Counted from the first letter of the stretch, positions 8,273 through 18,366 are shown. The stretch is 63,526 nucleotides of DNA from Yinghuangia soli (GCF_021502675.1 NZ_JAKFHA010000048.1:1-63526), one strand, 5' to 3'. Made by a program: numbers and translations. The notes: a model not told the origin generated them from the sequence alone.

Positions 8273-8377
8273 AGTGGATCAGCCGGGTGGGCGAACACCC
8301 GGTTTTGGAGGATCGCACGATGCCGCGGGGCGGCGGAAGCGGCGGAATCTGCGCGCGGCCGCCGCCGCTCGGGCTTG

Positions 8378-8749
8378 CTAGGACGGCTGGGACTGCTCGC
8401 GGTTCAGGTAGTTGTAGACCGTGAAGCGGCTGACGCCGAGCGCCGCCGCGACCGACTCGACCCCGTGCCGGATGGTGAACGCGCCGCGCTCTTCGAGCAC
8501 CCGCACCACCCGCTGCTTGTCCTCGCGGCCCAGATCGGCCAGCGGTCCGCCGAACTGGCGCACCATTTCGGCCAGCAGCCGGTCCAGCGCGGCACCCAGG
8601 TGCGGCAGCCGGACGGCGACCACCGGATCGCCCTCCCAGTGCAGGACGACGTCGTCCGGCCGGGCTTCCCCGGTCGCCACGAAGTCCGCGCCGAGCGCGT
8701 CCACCAGCGGCTTGACGGCATCGACGAGCGGATGCGCCGCGTCGGTCAT
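8378..8749 (-). CDS. small HTH regulator, YheO-type C-terminal domain
   Basis: 123 residues. The C-terminal third (about 80-117) reads VRVLEERGAFTIRHGVESV then AAALGVSRFTVYNYLN, the helix-turn-helix of the YheO/HTH_22 family, in which a PAS-like sensor normally comes first. Here the N-terminal part is short and lacks a clear PAS domain. Its start overlaps the stop of the upstream thiamine-binding-like gene by 4 bases. Its place between the two purine/glyoxylate operons suggests it is their pathway regulator; this is inference. Confidence 0.75.
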   Translation of the reverse strand: MTDAAHPLVDAVKPLVDALGADFVATGEARPDDVVLHWEGDPVVAVRLPHLGAALDRLLAEMVRQFGGPLADLGREDKQRVVRVLEERGAFTIRHGVESVAAALGVSRFTVYNYLNREQSQPS

Positions 8750-9027
8750 CGGTCCCCCTCCACACTCTCGCCCGATGCCGCGGCGTCCTCGTCCGGTACG
8801 GCCGTGACCTGCACGGAGATGCGCGTGGCACCCACCGCGAAGGTGTCCCGGAAGAGCCGGTCGACCACGGCGAGGACGACCTCCGCATCGCCCACCGCAA
8901 GGGTGCCGAACGGGCCCACCTCGACCTCGAGGCCGGCCTCGTCGACGATCCGCCGCGCGGTGACGGCATGCGGCGGCAGGTCCGCCATCTCGAACGGTTC
9001 GGTCGTGAACTCCATCTTCAATCGCAC
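8746..9027 (-). CDS. thiamine-binding-like (MTH1187/YkoF fold) protein
   Basis: About 93 residues with MEFTTEPFEMADLPPHAV, VEVGPFGTLAVGD and DRLFRDTFAVGATRISVQVT, which fits the small ferredoxin-like thiamine-binding family (PF01910 type). If it binds thiamine, the adjacency to gcl, a ThDP-dependent enzyme, is suggestive. GTG 9027 is chosen because family similarity starts at RLKMEFTTEPF; ATG 9014 inside the motif or an upstream ATG are alternatives. Divergent from hyi. Confidence 0.6.
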   Translation of the reverse strand: MRLKMEFTTEPFEMADLPPHAVTARRIVDEAGLEVEVGPFGTLAVGDAEVVLAVVDRLFRDTFAVGATRISVQVTAVPDEDAAASGESVEGDR

Positions 9028-9082
9028 GGCCTGAACCCTAGCCATCCGCTTCGGGGCAATCCAGGTTCGTCGGGACGCGGCA

Positions 9083-9097
9083 TTGACAAACTGTTGA
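9083..9097. promoter_or_regulatory. purine-catabolism operator, copy 2
   Basis: TTGACAAACTGTTGA matches the reverse complement of the 8258-8272 repeat at 13 of 15 positions. It lies between the minus-strand thiamine-binding-like gene and plus-strand hyi. The first six bases also form a TTGACA -35 box for hyi-glxR-gcl, so a bound repressor would block the promoter. Confidence 0.6.
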
Positions 9098-9201
9098 AGC
9101 ATGATGGCATCATTCCGTTAAGCAGAATCCTGCTTCCGCATCGTGGAATTTTGCGCAGCCGGTGACCGGCTGGCGCCAGAGCCGTGGAAGAGGTGAAGAG
9201 C

Positions 9202-10038
9202 GTGAGCGCCGCACTGCGCTTCCATGTCAACCTTTCGATCCTGTTCACCGAGCTGCCCCTTTTGGAGCGGCCGGCGGCCGCTGCCGAGGCCGGCTTCACC
9301 GAGGCCGAGCTGTGGTGGCCGTTCGACGGGCCGACGCCGGCCGATGCGGAGCTGGACGCCCTGGAGCGGTCCCTCGGCGATGCCGGCATCGCCCTGGTGG
9401 GCCTCAACTTCGACGCCGGCAACATGCCCGGCGGCGACCGCGGACTGCTGTCCCGCCCCGCGGACTCCGACCGCTTCCGCGCCAACATCGACGTGGCGGT
9501 CGGCTACGCGGCCCGCCTCGGCTGCACCGCGCTGAACGCGCTGTACGGCAACCGCGTGGACGGCCTCGACCCGGCCGTCCAGGCCGAACTCGCCCTGGAG
9601 AACCTGGCCTTGGCGGCCCAGGCCGCACACCGCGAAGGCGCGGTCGTGCTGGTCGAGGCGGTCAACACCGTGGAGAACCCGCTGTACCAGCTCGACTCCG
9701 CCAAGGCGGCGGTCGAGGTGGTCGACGCGGTCAACGCCGCCACCGGCCTGGGCAACACCAAGTTCCTGTGCGACCTGTACCACCTCGCCAAGATGGGCGA
9801 GGACCTGCCGGCGGTGATCGCCGCGTACGCGGACCGCATCGGCCACGTCCAGATCGCCGACACCCCCGGGCGCGGTCAGCCCGGCACCGGCGAACTCGAC
9901 TTCGACGACCTGTTCGACCGCCTGACGGACGCCGGCTACGGCGGCCGCATCGGCCTGGAATACAAGCCCGTTGGCCCCAGCGCCGACAGCTTCGGCTGGC
10001 TGCCGCGCGAGCGCCGGTCCGGGAGGGGAAACGCCTGA
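9202..10038 (+). CDS. hyi: hydroxypyruvate isomerase
   Basis: A 278-residue TIM-barrel isomerase that interconverts hydroxypyruvate and tartronate semialdehyde. Motifs: RFHVNLSILFTELPLLERP at the start, GLNFDAGNMPGGDRG, LVEAVNTVENPLYQL with metal-binding Glu, FLCDLYHLAKMGED, GHVQIADTPGRGQPGTGELDF and IGLEYKP. GTG 9202 is preferred since GAAGAGG lies about 9 bases upstream; GTG 9184 in the same frame lacks a site. First of hyi-glxR-gcl; its stop overlaps the glxR start by one base. Confidence 0.92.
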   Translation: MSAALRFHVNLSILFTELPLLERPAAAAEAGFTEAELWWPFDGPTPADAELDALERSLGDAGIALVGLNFDAGNMPGGDRGLLSRPADSDRFRANIDVAVGYAARLGCTALNALYGNRVDGLDPAVQAELALENLALAAQAAHREGAVVLVEAVNTVENPLYQLDSAKAAVEVVDAVNAATGLGNTKFLCDLYHLAKMGEDLPAVIAAYADRIGHVQIADTPGRGQPGTGELDFDDLFDRLTDAGYGGRIGLEYKPVGPSADSFGWLPRERRSGRGNA

Positions 10039-10988
10039 TGAGCACCAACGCCACGATCTCCAAGGTCGCTTTCATCGGCCTCGGCATCATGGGCGGCCCG
10101 ATGGCCGCCAACCTGGTCAAGGCCGGCTACGAGGTCACCGGGTTCAACCTCACCCAGCCGCCCATCGACGCGCTGGTCGCGGCCGGCGGCAAGGGCGCCA
10201 CCTCGATCGCCGACGCGGTGGCCGGCGCCGACGCCGTCATCACCATGGTCCCGGCCGACCCGCAGGTCGAAGCCGTGATGTTCGGTGCGGACGGCGTACT
10301 CGACAACGTCGCCCCGGGCACCCTCGTGATCGACATGAGCTCGATCAAGCCCAGCACCTCCATCGCGGTCGGAACCGCCGGTGCCGCCAAGGGACTCCGC
10401 GTCCTGGACGCCCCGGTATCCGGCGGCGAGGCGGGCGCCATCGAGGCCGTCCTCTCCATCATGGTGGGCGGCGAGGCCGCCGACTTCGCGGCCGCGCAGC
10501 CGCTCTTCGACGCGCTCGGCAAGACGATCGTGCACGTCGGCCCGTACGGCGCCGGCCAGACCGTCAAGGCCGCCAACCAGCTCATCGTGGCCGGCAACAT
10601 CCAGCTCGTCGCCGAAGCCCTGCTGTTCCTGGAGCGCGCGGGCGTCGACACCGAGGCCGGCCTCAAGGTCCTCGGCGGCGGCCTGGCGGGCAGCACCGTC
10701 ATGGCCCGCAAGGGCGACTCCATGCGGGACCGCAACTTCAAGCCGGGCTTCCGCATCGACCTGCACCACAAGGACATGGGCATCGTCTCCGAGGCGGCTC
10801 GCGAACTCGGCCTGGTGCTGCCCTTCGGCGCGCTGGCCACCACCCTCGTCGCCGCGCTCCGCGCGCAGGGCGACGGGGACCTCGACCACAGCGGCCTGCT
10901 GCTCGGCCTGGAGCGCCTCAACGGCCTCGCCGACAGCCCGTCCGACTCCGCTGCGAACACCGGGAACACTGGGAAGGTGAACGCCTGA
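10038..10988 (+). CDS. glxR: 2-hydroxy-3-oxopropionate reductase (tartronate semialdehyde reductase)
   Basis: 316 residues of the beta-hydroxyacid dehydrogenase family, reducing tartronate semialdehyde to glycerate with NAD(P)H. The Rossmann motif GLGIMGGPMAANLVKAG is at about 12-28, the substrate-binding block DAPVSGGEAGA follows near 121, and the catalytic Lys lies in GAGQTVKAANQLIVAGN near 170. The KPGFRIDLHHKDM block is typical of the family. The ATG overlaps the hyi stop by one base and the stop overlaps the gcl ATG by one base, so the three genes are tightly coupled. Confidence 0.95.
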   Translation: MSTNATISKVAFIGLGIMGGPMAANLVKAGYEVTGFNLTQPPIDALVAAGGKGATSIADAVAGADAVITMVPADPQVEAVMFGADGVLDNVAPGTLVIDMSSIKPSTSIAVGTAGAAKGLRVLDAPVSGGEAGAIEAVLSIMVGGEAADFAAAQPLFDALGKTIVHVGPYGAGQTVKAANQLIVAGNIQLVAEALLFLERAGVDTEAGLKVLGGGLAGSTVMARKGDSMRDRNFKPGFRIDLHHKDMGIVSEAARELGLVLPFGALATTLVAALRAQGDGDLDHSGLLLGLERLNGLADSPSDSAANTGNTGKVNA

Positions 10989-12709
10989 TGGCTCCTCGTC
11001 TGATGCCGGTCATGGACGCCGTCGTCCATGTCCTCAAGTCCGAGGGAGTGGACACCGCGTTCGGCTGCCCCGGCGCCGCGATCCTCCCGCTGTACAAGGC
11101 CCTCGAAGACGACGGCACGATCGAGCACCTGATCGTCCGCCACGAAGAGGGCGCCACGCACATGGCCGACGGCTGGGCGCGCACCAACGGCAACGTCGGT
11201 ATCGCGATCGGCACCTCCGGCCCGGCCGGCACCAACATGATCACGGGTCTGTACACCGCGATCGCCGACTCGATCCCGATGATCTGCATCACCGGCCAGG
11301 CGGTCTCCTCCAAGCTGCACCAGGAGGCCTTCCAGGCGGTCGACATCGTGGAGATCGCCAAGCCGGTCACCAAGTGGGCCGTGCAGGTCAAGGAGGCCGC
11401 GCAGGCTCCCTGGATCTTCCGCGAGGCGTTCCGCATCGCCCGCTCGGGCCGTCCCGGCCCGGTGCTGATCGACCTGCCGCTGGACGTCCAGCAGCAGAAG
11501 ATCCTGTGGGACCCCGAGCTGGACGCTCCTCTTCCGGTGGCCGAGGTGCACCCGCATCTCCCGCGCGTCGAGGCCGCCCTCGACATGCTGCTCGCCGCCG
11601 AGCGCCCGCTGCTGCTGTCCGGCGGCGGCGTGATCATCGGCGAGGCGCACGAGGAACTCGTCGAGCTCGCCGAGCTGCTGCAGATCCCGGTCCAGGTCAC
11701 CCTCATGGGCAAGGGCTCGATCGACGAGAGCCACGCGCTCTACAGCGGCATGACCGGCATCCAGACCTCGCAGCGCTACGGCAACGCGTCGTTCCTGGAG
11801 TCCGACCTGGTGCTCGCGCTCGGCGCGCGCTTCGGCGACCGGCACACCGGTTCGCTGGACGTGTACCGCGGCGACCGCAAGTTCATCCACGTGGACATCG
11901 AGCCCACCCAGATCGGCAAGGTCTTCGAGCCGGATCTGGGCATCGTCTCCGACACGCGGCTGTTCCTGCAGGCCATCCTGGCCGTCGCCAAGGAGCGCGG
12001 ACTGCGCGGCGAGGCGGGCGCGTGGGTGGCGCGCGTGCAGGAGCTGCGCAGCACGCTGACCCGCCGCGAGGACTTCGACACCGTCCCGGTGAAGGCCCCG
12101 CGCGCGTACAAGGAGATCAACGAGGTGTTCGACGAGAACACCTACTTCGTCACCGCGATCGGGCTGTACCAGATCTGGGGCGGCCAGCACCAGAAGGCGT
12201 ACCTGCCGCGGCACTACCAGATCTGCGGCCAGGCCGGCCCGCTCGGCTGGGAGATCCCGGCCGCGATCGGCGTCAAGAAGGCGCTGAAGAACAGCGAGCC
12301 GGACGCCGAGGTCGTGGGCATCGTCGGCGACTACGGCTTCCACTACCTCGTCGAGGAGCTGGCGGTCGCGGCGCAGTACAACGTGCCGTTCGTCATCATC
12401 ATGCTCAACAACGAGTACCTGGGCCTGATCCGCCAGGCGTCGCTGCCGTACGACATGAACTTCCAGGTGGACATCCACTACGACGACTACGGCACCGACA
12501 ACGTCAAGATCATGGAGGGCTACGGCTGCTCCGGCCGCCGCGTCTTCGAGCCCGGCGAGATCCGCGAGACCCTGGAGTGGGCGCGCAAGGAAGCGCAGAC
12601 CACGTCCCGCCCGGTCCTCGTGGAGATCATGATCGAGCGCGAGGCGAACACCCCGCACGGCCCGGCGATCGACGCGGTCCGCGAGTTCGAGCCGCTCCCG
12701 CAGGGCTGA
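10988..12709 (+). CDS. gcl: glyoxylate carboligase
   Basis: A 573-residue ThDP enzyme that condenses two glyoxylates to tartronate semialdehyde and CO2. Family-specific stretches include FGCPGAAILPLY, GTSGPAGTNMITGLYTA, DIEPTQIGKVFEPDLGIVSD and QICGQAGPLGWEIPAA. The ThDP Mg2+ motif begins GDYGFHYLVEELAV. One oddity: characterised Gcl replaces the near-universal cofactor-activating Glu with Val (V51 in E. coli), but this protein reads RHEEGATHM with Glu at 53 in the aligned place. Context strongly supports Gcl, yet its catalysis or substrate range may differ. Last gene of the hyi operon, with a terminator 36 bases beyond. Confidence 0.88.
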   Translation: MAPRLMPVMDAVVHVLKSEGVDTAFGCPGAAILPLYKALEDDGTIEHLIVRHEEGATHMADGWARTNGNVGIAIGTSGPAGTNMITGLYTAIADSIPMICITGQAVSSKLHQEAFQAVDIVEIAKPVTKWAVQVKEAAQAPWIFREAFRIARSGRPGPVLIDLPLDVQQQKILWDPELDAPLPVAEVHPHLPRVEAALDMLLAAERPLLLSGGGVIIGEAHEELVELAELLQIPVQVTLMGKGSIDESHALYSGMTGIQTSQRYGNASFLESDLVLALGARFGDRHTGSLDVYRGDRKFIHVDIEPTQIGKVFEPDLGIVSDTRLFLQAILAVAKERGLRGEAGAWVARVQELRSTLTRREDFDTVPVKAPRAYKEINEVFDENTYFVTAIGLYQIWGGQHQKAYLPRHYQICGQAGPLGWEIPAAIGVKKALKNSEPDAEVVGIVGDYGFHYLVEELAVAAQYNVPFVIIMLNNEYLGLIRQASLPYDMNFQVDIHYDDYGTDNVKIMEGYGCSGRRVFEPGEIRETLEWARKEAQTTSRPVLVEIMIEREANTPHGPAIDAVREFEPLPQG

Positions 12710-13064
12710 TCACGCAAGGCTGATCAGGCAAGCCCGCCCGTACCGCCGGCTCCGCCCCCGCGGAGCCGGCCACGGACCGGCGGGGTCCGGTGCCGACCCG
12801 GACCGTCTTCCCACAGGACCCCGCTCGGGGGTGTCCTCCGGCCACCGACCTGTCGGCCGGGGGACGCCCCCTCCCACCAAGCCCCACCCGGCGGCGCCAG
12901 TTCCGGTGTCGCGGCCGCGCCGCCGGGTGGAATCAAGTCCCCTGACCCACCCGCTTTGGACAAACCAACGTGTCGCGGCGGCCCTCCCGGTCGTGCGATC
13001 CGACAATTCCGGGTAGGTCCGGGATCCGAATAGCGTCTGCGACGTCCGGAAAGGAGCGAGCCTC
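12710..13064. other. intergenic region, gcl terminator and glxK promoter
   Basis: No gene is seen. The left part holds the gcl terminator (12746-12769). The right part should hold the promoter of the glxK-allB-alc unit, with an AAGGAG site before GTG 13065. TTGGACAAACC near 12956 shares only GACAAAC with the operator upstream of hyi, too little to call a third copy. Confidence 0.5.
12746..12769 (+). terminator. gcl operon terminator
   Basis: CCGGCTCCGC (12746-12755) pairs perfectly with GCGGAGCCGG (12760-12769) around a CCCC loop, 36 bases after the gcl stop. Confidence 0.8.
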
Positions 13065-14234
13065 GTGTCACCCGTGAAGATCGTCGTCGCCCCCGACAAG
13101 TTCAAGGGCACGCTCACCGCGGCCCAGGCCGCCGGACACCTCGCGGACGGCATCCTGCGGGTGCTGCCCGCCGCCGACGTACGCCGCCTGCCGGTGGCCG
13201 ACGGCGGCGACGGCACCGTGGACGCCGCGGTCGCCGCCGGGTTCCGCCGCGTGCGCACCCGGGTGGCCGGTCCGACCGGGCACGCCGTGGACGCGTCCTT
13301 CGCGATCCGCGGGACCACCGCCGTGGTGGAACTCGCGGAGGCCGCCGGGCTCGTCCTGCTTCCCGCCGGCACTCCGGCGCCGCTGACCGCCAGCAGCTAC
13401 GGCGTCGGACAACTGATCACCGAGGCGGTGCGCGTGGGGGCGCGTCGCATCGTCCTCGGTCTCGGCGGGAGCGCCTGCACCGACGGCGGAGCCGGAATGG
13501 TGCAGGCCCTCGGCGGGCGGCTGCTCGATGCCGACGGCGTCGAGCTGCCGCCCGGCGGGGCCGCGCTGCGCGGCCTGGCCCGCATCGAGGCCGCCGACCT
13601 GCAGCGCCGCTACGCGGACCTGGACGTGGTCATCGCGTCCGATGTGGACAACCCCCTGCTCGGCAGCAACGGAGCCGCCGCGGTCTACGGGCCGCAGAAG
13701 GGCGCCGGCCCCGAGGACGTACCGGTCCTCGAAGCCGGGCTGGCCCGCTGGGCCGAGATCGCCGAACTCGACGTGCACGCGGTGGGGATCGCCGCGCAGC
13801 CCGGGGCCGGCGCGGCCGGCGGCGTCGGCTTCGGCGCCCTGGCCTTCCTCGGCGCGACGCTGCGGCCCGGCATCGAGCTGCTGCTCGACCTGCTCGGCTT
13901 CGCGGCCGTGCTGGACGGCGCGGACCTGGTGGTCACCGGCGAAGGCCGACTCGACCGGCAGACCCTGCACGGCAAGGCCCCGGCCGGGGTCGCCGCCGCG
14001 GCCCGCGGGGCCGGCGTGCCGGTGGTCGCGGTCGCCGGGCGCGTGGAACTGGCGCCGGCCGAGCTCGAGGCGGCCGGCATCGTCAAGGCGTACGCTCTGG
14101 CCGACCTCGCGCCGGACGGCACCGACCCGATGGCCGCCGCCGGGGACCTCGCCGAAGAAGCCGGCGTCGTCCTCGCGAAAGACCTGTCCGCAGTAACGGG
14201 TTCGCCCGCAGTGAAGACGGAGGACGCCCCGTGA
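13065..14234 (+). CDS. glxK: glycerate kinase
   Basis: A 389-residue GarK/GlxK-family kinase phosphorylating glycerate from tartronate semialdehyde reductase and so returning glyoxylate carbon to glycolysis. Signatures: [15 protein letters not shown] at the start, [48 protein letters not shown] and [23 protein letters not shown] 13065 follows AAGGAG at about 8 bases. Its stop overlaps the allB GTG (GTGA), so it is co-translated with allantoinase, an order that joins the end of the pathway to its middle. Confidence 0.94.
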   Translation: MSPVKIVVAPDKFKGTLTAAQAAGHLADGILRVLPAADVRRLPVADGGDGTVDAAVAAGFRRVRTRVAGPTGHAVDASFAIRGTTAVVELAEAAGLVLLPAGTPAPLTASSYGVGQLITEAVRVGARRIVLGLGGSACTDGGAGMVQALGGRLLDADGVELPPGGAALRGLARIEAADLQRRYADLDVVIASDVDNPLLGSNGAAAVYGPQKGAGPEDVPVLEAGLARWAEIAELDVHAVGIAAQPGAGAAGGVGFGALAFLGATLRPGIELLLDLLGFAAVLDGADLVVTGEGRLDRQTLHGKAPAGVAAAARGAGVPVVAVAGRVELAPAELEAAGIVKAYALADLAPDGTDPMAAAGDLAEEAGVVLAKDLSAVTGSPAVKTEDAP

Positions 14235-15568
14235 CCCCCACCCCCTCGCGGGTCCTGCGCTCCCGCCGCGTCGTCACCCCGGCCGGCGAGGTCGCCGCCG
14301 ACGTGGTGATCGCCGGCGGCCGCATCACCGACGTCGCGCCGTACGGTTCGGCGACCGGCCCGCAGGTCGAGGACCTGGGCGAACTGGCGCTGCTGCCCGG
14401 CCTGGTGGACACCCACGTGCACGTCAACGAGCCGGGCCGCACGGCCTGGGAGGGCTTCTCCAGCGCCACCCGGGCGGCCGCCGCCGGCGGTGTGACCACG
14501 CTGATCGACATGCCGCTCAACTCCATCCCGCCGACCACCACGGTCAGCGCGCTGTACGCCAAGCAGGACGCCGCGCGCGGCCGCGTGCACGTGGACGTGG
14601 GCTTCTGGGGCGGATCCGTCCCCGGCAACCTCAACGACCTCGAACCGCTGTACCGGGCCGGAGTGTTCGGCTTCAAGAGCTTCCTCTCGCCGTCCGGCGT
14701 CGACGAGTTCCCGCACCTGACCCGCGACCAGCTCGACGAGTCCCTCGCGGAACTGGCCCGCATCGACGCGCCGGCCATCATCCACGCCGAGGCCCCCGAG
14801 ATCCTCGACGCCGCCCCGCAGCGGGCCGGCCGCGACTACGCCGACTTCCTGGCCTCCCGCCCGGACGCCGCCGAGGCCGTCGCGGTCGCCGGGCTCCTGG
14901 ACGCGGCCCGCACCACCGGCGCCCGCGTGCACGTCCTGCACGTGTCCTCCGCCGAGGTGATGCCGCTGCTGGCCAAGGCCCGGGCGGACGGCGTACGCGT
15001 CACCGCGGAGACCTGCCCGCACTACCTCACGCTGGCCGCCGAGCAGGTACCGGACGGCGACACCGCCTTCAAGTGCTGCCCGCCGATCCGCTCCGAGGTC
15101 AACCGCGACCTGCTCTGGCAGGGCCTGGCGGACGGCGAGTTCGTCGCCGTCGTGTCCGACCACTCGCCGTGCACCGCGGACCTCAAGCGCCTGGAAGAAG
15201 GCGACTTCGCCCTCGCCTGGGGCGGCATCGCCTCGCTGCAGCTCGGCCTGCCGGCCATCTGGACCGAGGCGCGCCGCCGCGGCCACACCCTCGCCGACGT
15301 GGTCGGCTGGATGGCCACCGGCCCGGCCCGCTTCGCCGGACTGCGCCGCAAGGGCGTCATCGCCCCCGGCCGGGACGCCGACCTGGTCGCCTTCGACCCG
15401 GATGCCGCGTTCACCGTCGACCCCGGCGTGCTGCACCACCGCAACCCGGTCACCCCCTACACCGGGCGCGAGCTCAGCGGCGTGGTGCGCACCACGTGGC
15501 TGCGCGGCGAACCGGTCGACATCGACGGCACCCCGCGCGGTGAACTGCTGGAGCGCGAGACCTCATGA
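14231..15568 (+). CDS. allB: allantoinase
   Basis: A 445-residue amidohydrolase-superfamily allantoinase opening allantoin to allantoate. Metal ligands are visible in [14 protein letters not shown], the carboxylated lysine in [14 protein letters not shown], His in APAIIHAE and [11 protein letters not shown], and the last Asp in [17 protein letters not shown] is also typical of allantoinases. Starts at GTG 14231 inside the glxK stop and is followed after 96 bases by allantoicase. Confidence 0.95.
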   Translation: MTPTPSRVLRSRRVVTPAGEVAADVVIAGGRITDVAPYGSATGPQVEDLGELALLPGLVDTHVHVNEPGRTAWEGFSSATRAAAAGGVTTLIDMPLNSIPPTTTVSALYAKQDAARGRVHVDVGFWGGSVPGNLNDLEPLYRAGVFGFKSFLSPSGVDEFPHLTRDQLDESLAELARIDAPAIIHAEAPEILDAAPQRAGRDYADFLASRPDAAEAVAVAGLLDAARTTGARVHVLHVSSAEVMPLLAKARADGVRVTAETCPHYLTLAAEQVPDGDTAFKCCPPIRSEVNRDLLWQGLADGEFVAVVSDHSPCTADLKRLEEGDFALAWGGIASLQLGLPAIWTEARRRGHTLADVVGWMATGPARFAGLRRKGVIAPGRDADLVAFDPDAAFTVDPGVLHHRNPVTPYTGRELSGVVRTTWLRGEPVDIDGTPRGELLERETS

Positions 15569-15664
15569 TCTCCACCGCCCAGCGCCGCCGCCGCGGCCAC
15601 GCGCCCCCGCCGCTCCCCGGTTTCTGACCTCGCCGAACGCCCCCGCACGAGACCGGAGTCCCGC

Positions 15665-16729
15665 ATGTCTTCCTCGTCTTCCGCCGTACCCGCAGACTTC
15701 ACCGAACTGGCCAACCTCGCCGGCCGCGCGCTCGGCGCCGGCGTGGTGGCCGCCAACGACGAGTGGTTCGCCGACAAGGAGAACCTCCTCGTCGACGCCA
15801 CGCCCGTCTTCCAGCCGCACACCTTCGGGCCCAAGGGCCAGATCATGGACGGCTGGGAGACCCGCCGCCGCCGCGGCGAGAGCGCCGAGGCGCCGCACCC
15901 GCACGCCGACGACCACGACTGGGCCGTGATCCGGCTCGGCGCGGCCGGCGTCGTGCACGGCGTGGTCGTCGACACCGCGCACTTCACCGGCAACTACCCG
16001 CCGTATGCCTCGGTCGAGGCCGCCTACGTCCCCGGCCACCCGGCCCTGGACGAGGTGCTCGGCGCGGACGTCGAGTGGACCGAGATCGTGCCGCGCTCGC
16101 CGCTCAAGGGCGACACCGCGCACCGCTTCGAGGTGGCCGCCGGACGCCGGTTCAGCCACGTGCGGCTCAACATCTTCCCGGACGGCGGCGTGGCCCGGCT
16201 GCGCGTGCACGGCGAGGTCGTCCCGGATGCCGACTATCTCGACGGCCTCACCGTGGACGTGCTCGCCGCGGACCTCGGCGGCGTCGCCGAGGCGGCCAGC
16301 GACCGCTACTTCTCCTCCCCGCACAACATGAACGCCCCCGGGCGCTCGCGGGTCATGGGCGAGGGCTGGGAGACCCGGCGGCGCCGCGACGACGGCCACG
16401 ACTGGGTGCGCTTCAAGCTCGCCGGCCCCGCGGACCTGTCCGCGGTCGAGATCGACACCGACCACTACAAGGGCAACGCCCCCGGCTGGATCCGCCTCGT
16501 CGCCACCGACGGCGACCCGGCGGACGAGGCCGGCTGGTGGGAGGTGCTGCCCCGGACGCGCGTGCAGCCGGACACCCGGCACAAGTTCCGCGTCGCGCCC
16601 GAGCGCCCGGCCCGCCACGTGCGCATCGAGGTCTACCCGGACGGCGGCGTCGCCCGGCTCCGCCTCCTCGGCCGGGTGACCGCCGACGGCATCGCCGAAC
16701 TCCGGCAGCGCACCGCCGACTCGGTCTGA
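15665..16729 (+). CDS. alc: allantoicase
   Basis: A 354-residue allantoicase hydrolysing allantoate to ureidoglycolate and urea. It is built of two tandem repeats of a jelly-roll unit: [18 protein letters not shown] in the first and [20 protein letters not shown] in the second, each followed by a histidine-rich block ([26 protein letters not shown]) and a [11 protein letters not shown] or [11 protein letters not shown] motif. Downstream ureidoglycolate lyase is not in the window, so that step must be encoded elsewhere or occur spontaneously. Confidence 0.95.
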   Translation: MSSSSSAVPADFTELANLAGRALGAGVVAANDEWFADKENLLVDATPVFQPHTFGPKGQIMDGWETRRRRGESAEAPHPHADDHDWAVIRLGAAGVVHGVVVDTAHFTGNYPPYASVEAAYVPGHPALDEVLGADVEWTEIVPRSPLKGDTAHRFEVAAGRRFSHVRLNIFPDGGVARLRVHGEVVPDADYLDGLTVDVLAADLGGVAEAASDRYFSSPHNMNAPGRSRVMGEGWETRRRRDDGHDWVRFKLAGPADLSAVEIDTDHYKGNAPGWIRLVATDGDPADEAGWWEVLPRTRVQPDTRHKFRVAPERPARHVRIEVYPDGGVARLRLLGRVTADGIAELRQRTADSV

Positions 16730-16765
16730 TCCCGGCCGGCACCGGACCTCCCGTTCCGCAAGACC

Positions 16766-16815
16766 GGGCGGCGGGCCTACCCGTGCCCCGGCAGGCCTTT
16801 CGCGGCCCGCCGCCC
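16766..16815 (+). terminator. terminator after allantoicase
   Basis: GGGCGGCGGGCC (16766-16777) pairs perfectly with GGCCCGCCGCCC (16804-16815), 12 bp with a 26-base loop, between alc and the catalase gene. Confidence 0.6.
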
Positions 16816-16905
16816 CTGTTCCACCCGACCCCGCAGTACGCGCGGGGAGCACCCGCGACCAGCGATCCGCGAGAAGCGCGAGAACCGATAGGGAGTCAGC
16901 ACCCC

Positions 16906-18366
16906 ATGACCGACCAGATATTGACGACCGAGTCGGGCGCCCCCGTCGCGGACAACCAGAACTCCGCGCAGGCCGGCATCGGCGGTCCCGTCCTCATCCA
17001 GGACCAGTACCTGCTGGAGAAGCTGGCCCGCTTCAACCGCGAGCGCCTCCCGGAGCGCGTCGTGCACGCGCGCGGCTCCGGCGCGTACGGCTTCTTCGAG
17101 GTGACCGACGACGTCACGCCGTTCACCCGCGCGCACTTCCTGGGCGAGGTCGGCCGCAAGACCGAGGTCTTCCTGCGCTTCTCCACGGTGGCCGGCAACC
17201 TCGGCGCCTCCGACGCGGTGCGCGACCCGCGCGGCTTCGCGCTGAAGTTCTACACCGAGCAGGGCAACTACGACCTGGTCGGCAACAACACTCCGGTGTT
17301 CTTCATCAAGGACCCGCTGAAGTTCCCGGACTTCATCCACTCGCAGAAGCGCGACCCGTTCACCGGCATCACCGAGGCCGAGAACGTCTGGGACTTCTGG
17401 TCCTACGCGCCCGAGGCCACCCACCAGGTGACCTGGCTGTTCGGCGACCGCGGCATCCCCGCGTCGTACCGCCACATGAACGGCTACGGCTCGCACACGT
17501 ACCAGTGGGTCAACGAGGCCGGCGAGGCCTTCTGGGTGAAGTACCACTTCAAGACGAACCAGGGCGTGCGCTCGCTCACCAACGAGCAGGCCGCCGAACT
17601 CGCGGGCGGCGACGCCGACTCGCACCAGCGCGACCTGCACCAGGCCATCGAGCGCGGCGTGTTCCCGTCGTGGACCCTGCACGTGCAGATCATGCCTGTG
17701 GCCGACGCGCCGAAGTACCGCTTCAACCCGTTCGACCTCACCAAGGTGTGGCCGCACGCGGACTACCCGCTCATCAAGGTCGGGCGCCTGGTGCTCAACC
17801 GCAACCCGGAGAACGTCTTCGCCGAGGTCGAGCAGTCCGCGTTCTCGCCGAACAACTTCGTCCCCGGCATCGGCCCGTCGCCCGACAAGATGCTCCAGGG
17901 CCGCCTGTTCGCGTACGCCGACGCGCACCGCTACCGCCTGGGCGTGAACCACACCCAGCTCGCGGTCAACGCCCCGCACGCCACCACGGCCAACAACCAC
18001 GGCCGCGACGGCGCGATGGCGACCAACCCGGGCGGCCGCGCGAAGAACTACGAGCCGAACAGCTTCGGCGGCCCGTACGAGACCGGGCAGCCGCTGCACG
18101 CGCCTTCCGCGGTCGTCGGTTTCACCGGCACCCACGAGGCCCCGCAGCACAACAAGGACGACGACTTCTTCCAGGCCGGCGAGCTCTACCGCCTCATGTC
18201 CGAGGACGAGAAGTCGCGCCTGATCGCCAACCTGGCCGGATTCATCGGCCAGGTGCAGCGCGACGACATCGTCGAGCGCGTCCTCCCGCACTTCCACGCC
18301 GCGGACCCGGACTACGGCCGCCGCCTGGAGGCCGCGGTGCGCGAGATCCGCGAGGCCAACGGCTGA
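16906..18366 (+). CDS. katA: monofunctional haem catalase
   Basis: A 486-residue small-subunit catalase. The distal haem His is in [13 protein letters not shown], the Asn in [11 protein letters not shown], and the proximal Tyr ligand in [41 protein letters not shown] is diagnostic. ATG 16906 follows GGGAG at about 11 bases. It disproportionates H2O2; its location next to the purine genes fits protection from uricase peroxide, as in other actinomycete clusters. It has its own upstream region, with a terminator separating it from alc. Confidence 0.96.
   Translation: MTDQILTTESGAPVADNQNSAQAGIGGPVLIQDQYLLEKLARFNRERLPERVVHARGSGAYGFFEVTDDVTPFTRAHFLGEVGRKTEVFLRFSTVAGNLGASDAVRDPRGFALKFYTEQGNYDLVGNNTPVFFIKDPLKFPDFIHSQKRDPFTGITEAENVWDFWSYAPEATHQVTWLFGDRGIPASYRHMNGYGSHTYQWVNEAGEAFWVKYHFKTNQGVRSLTNEQAAELAGGDADSHQRDLHQAIERGVFPSWTLHVQIMPVADAPKYRFNPFDLTKVWPHADYPLIKVGRLVLNRNPENVFAEVEQSAFSPNNFVPGIGPSPDKMLQGRLFAYADAHRYRLGVNHTQLAVNAPHATTANNHGRDGAMATNPGGRAKNYEPNSFGGPYETGQPLHAPSAVVGFTGTHEAPQHNKDDDFFQAGELYRLMSEDEKSRLIANLAGFIGQVQRDDIVERVLPHFHAADPDYGRRLEAAVREIREANG

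Noticed and set aside
10127-12658. Open frame of 843 codons on the minus strand opposite glxR and gcl
   Set aside because: Low-complexity shadow of two well-identified genes, with no start signal and no recognisable domain.
9971-12709. Open frame joining Arg-rich sequence to Gcl on the plus strand
   Set aside because: Only the part from ATG 10988 is protein-like; the earlier part is glxR read in the wrong frame.
12950-12975. Third copy of the TCAACA/TGTTGA operator before glxK
   Set aside because: Only GACAAAC is shared; there is no inverted repeat.
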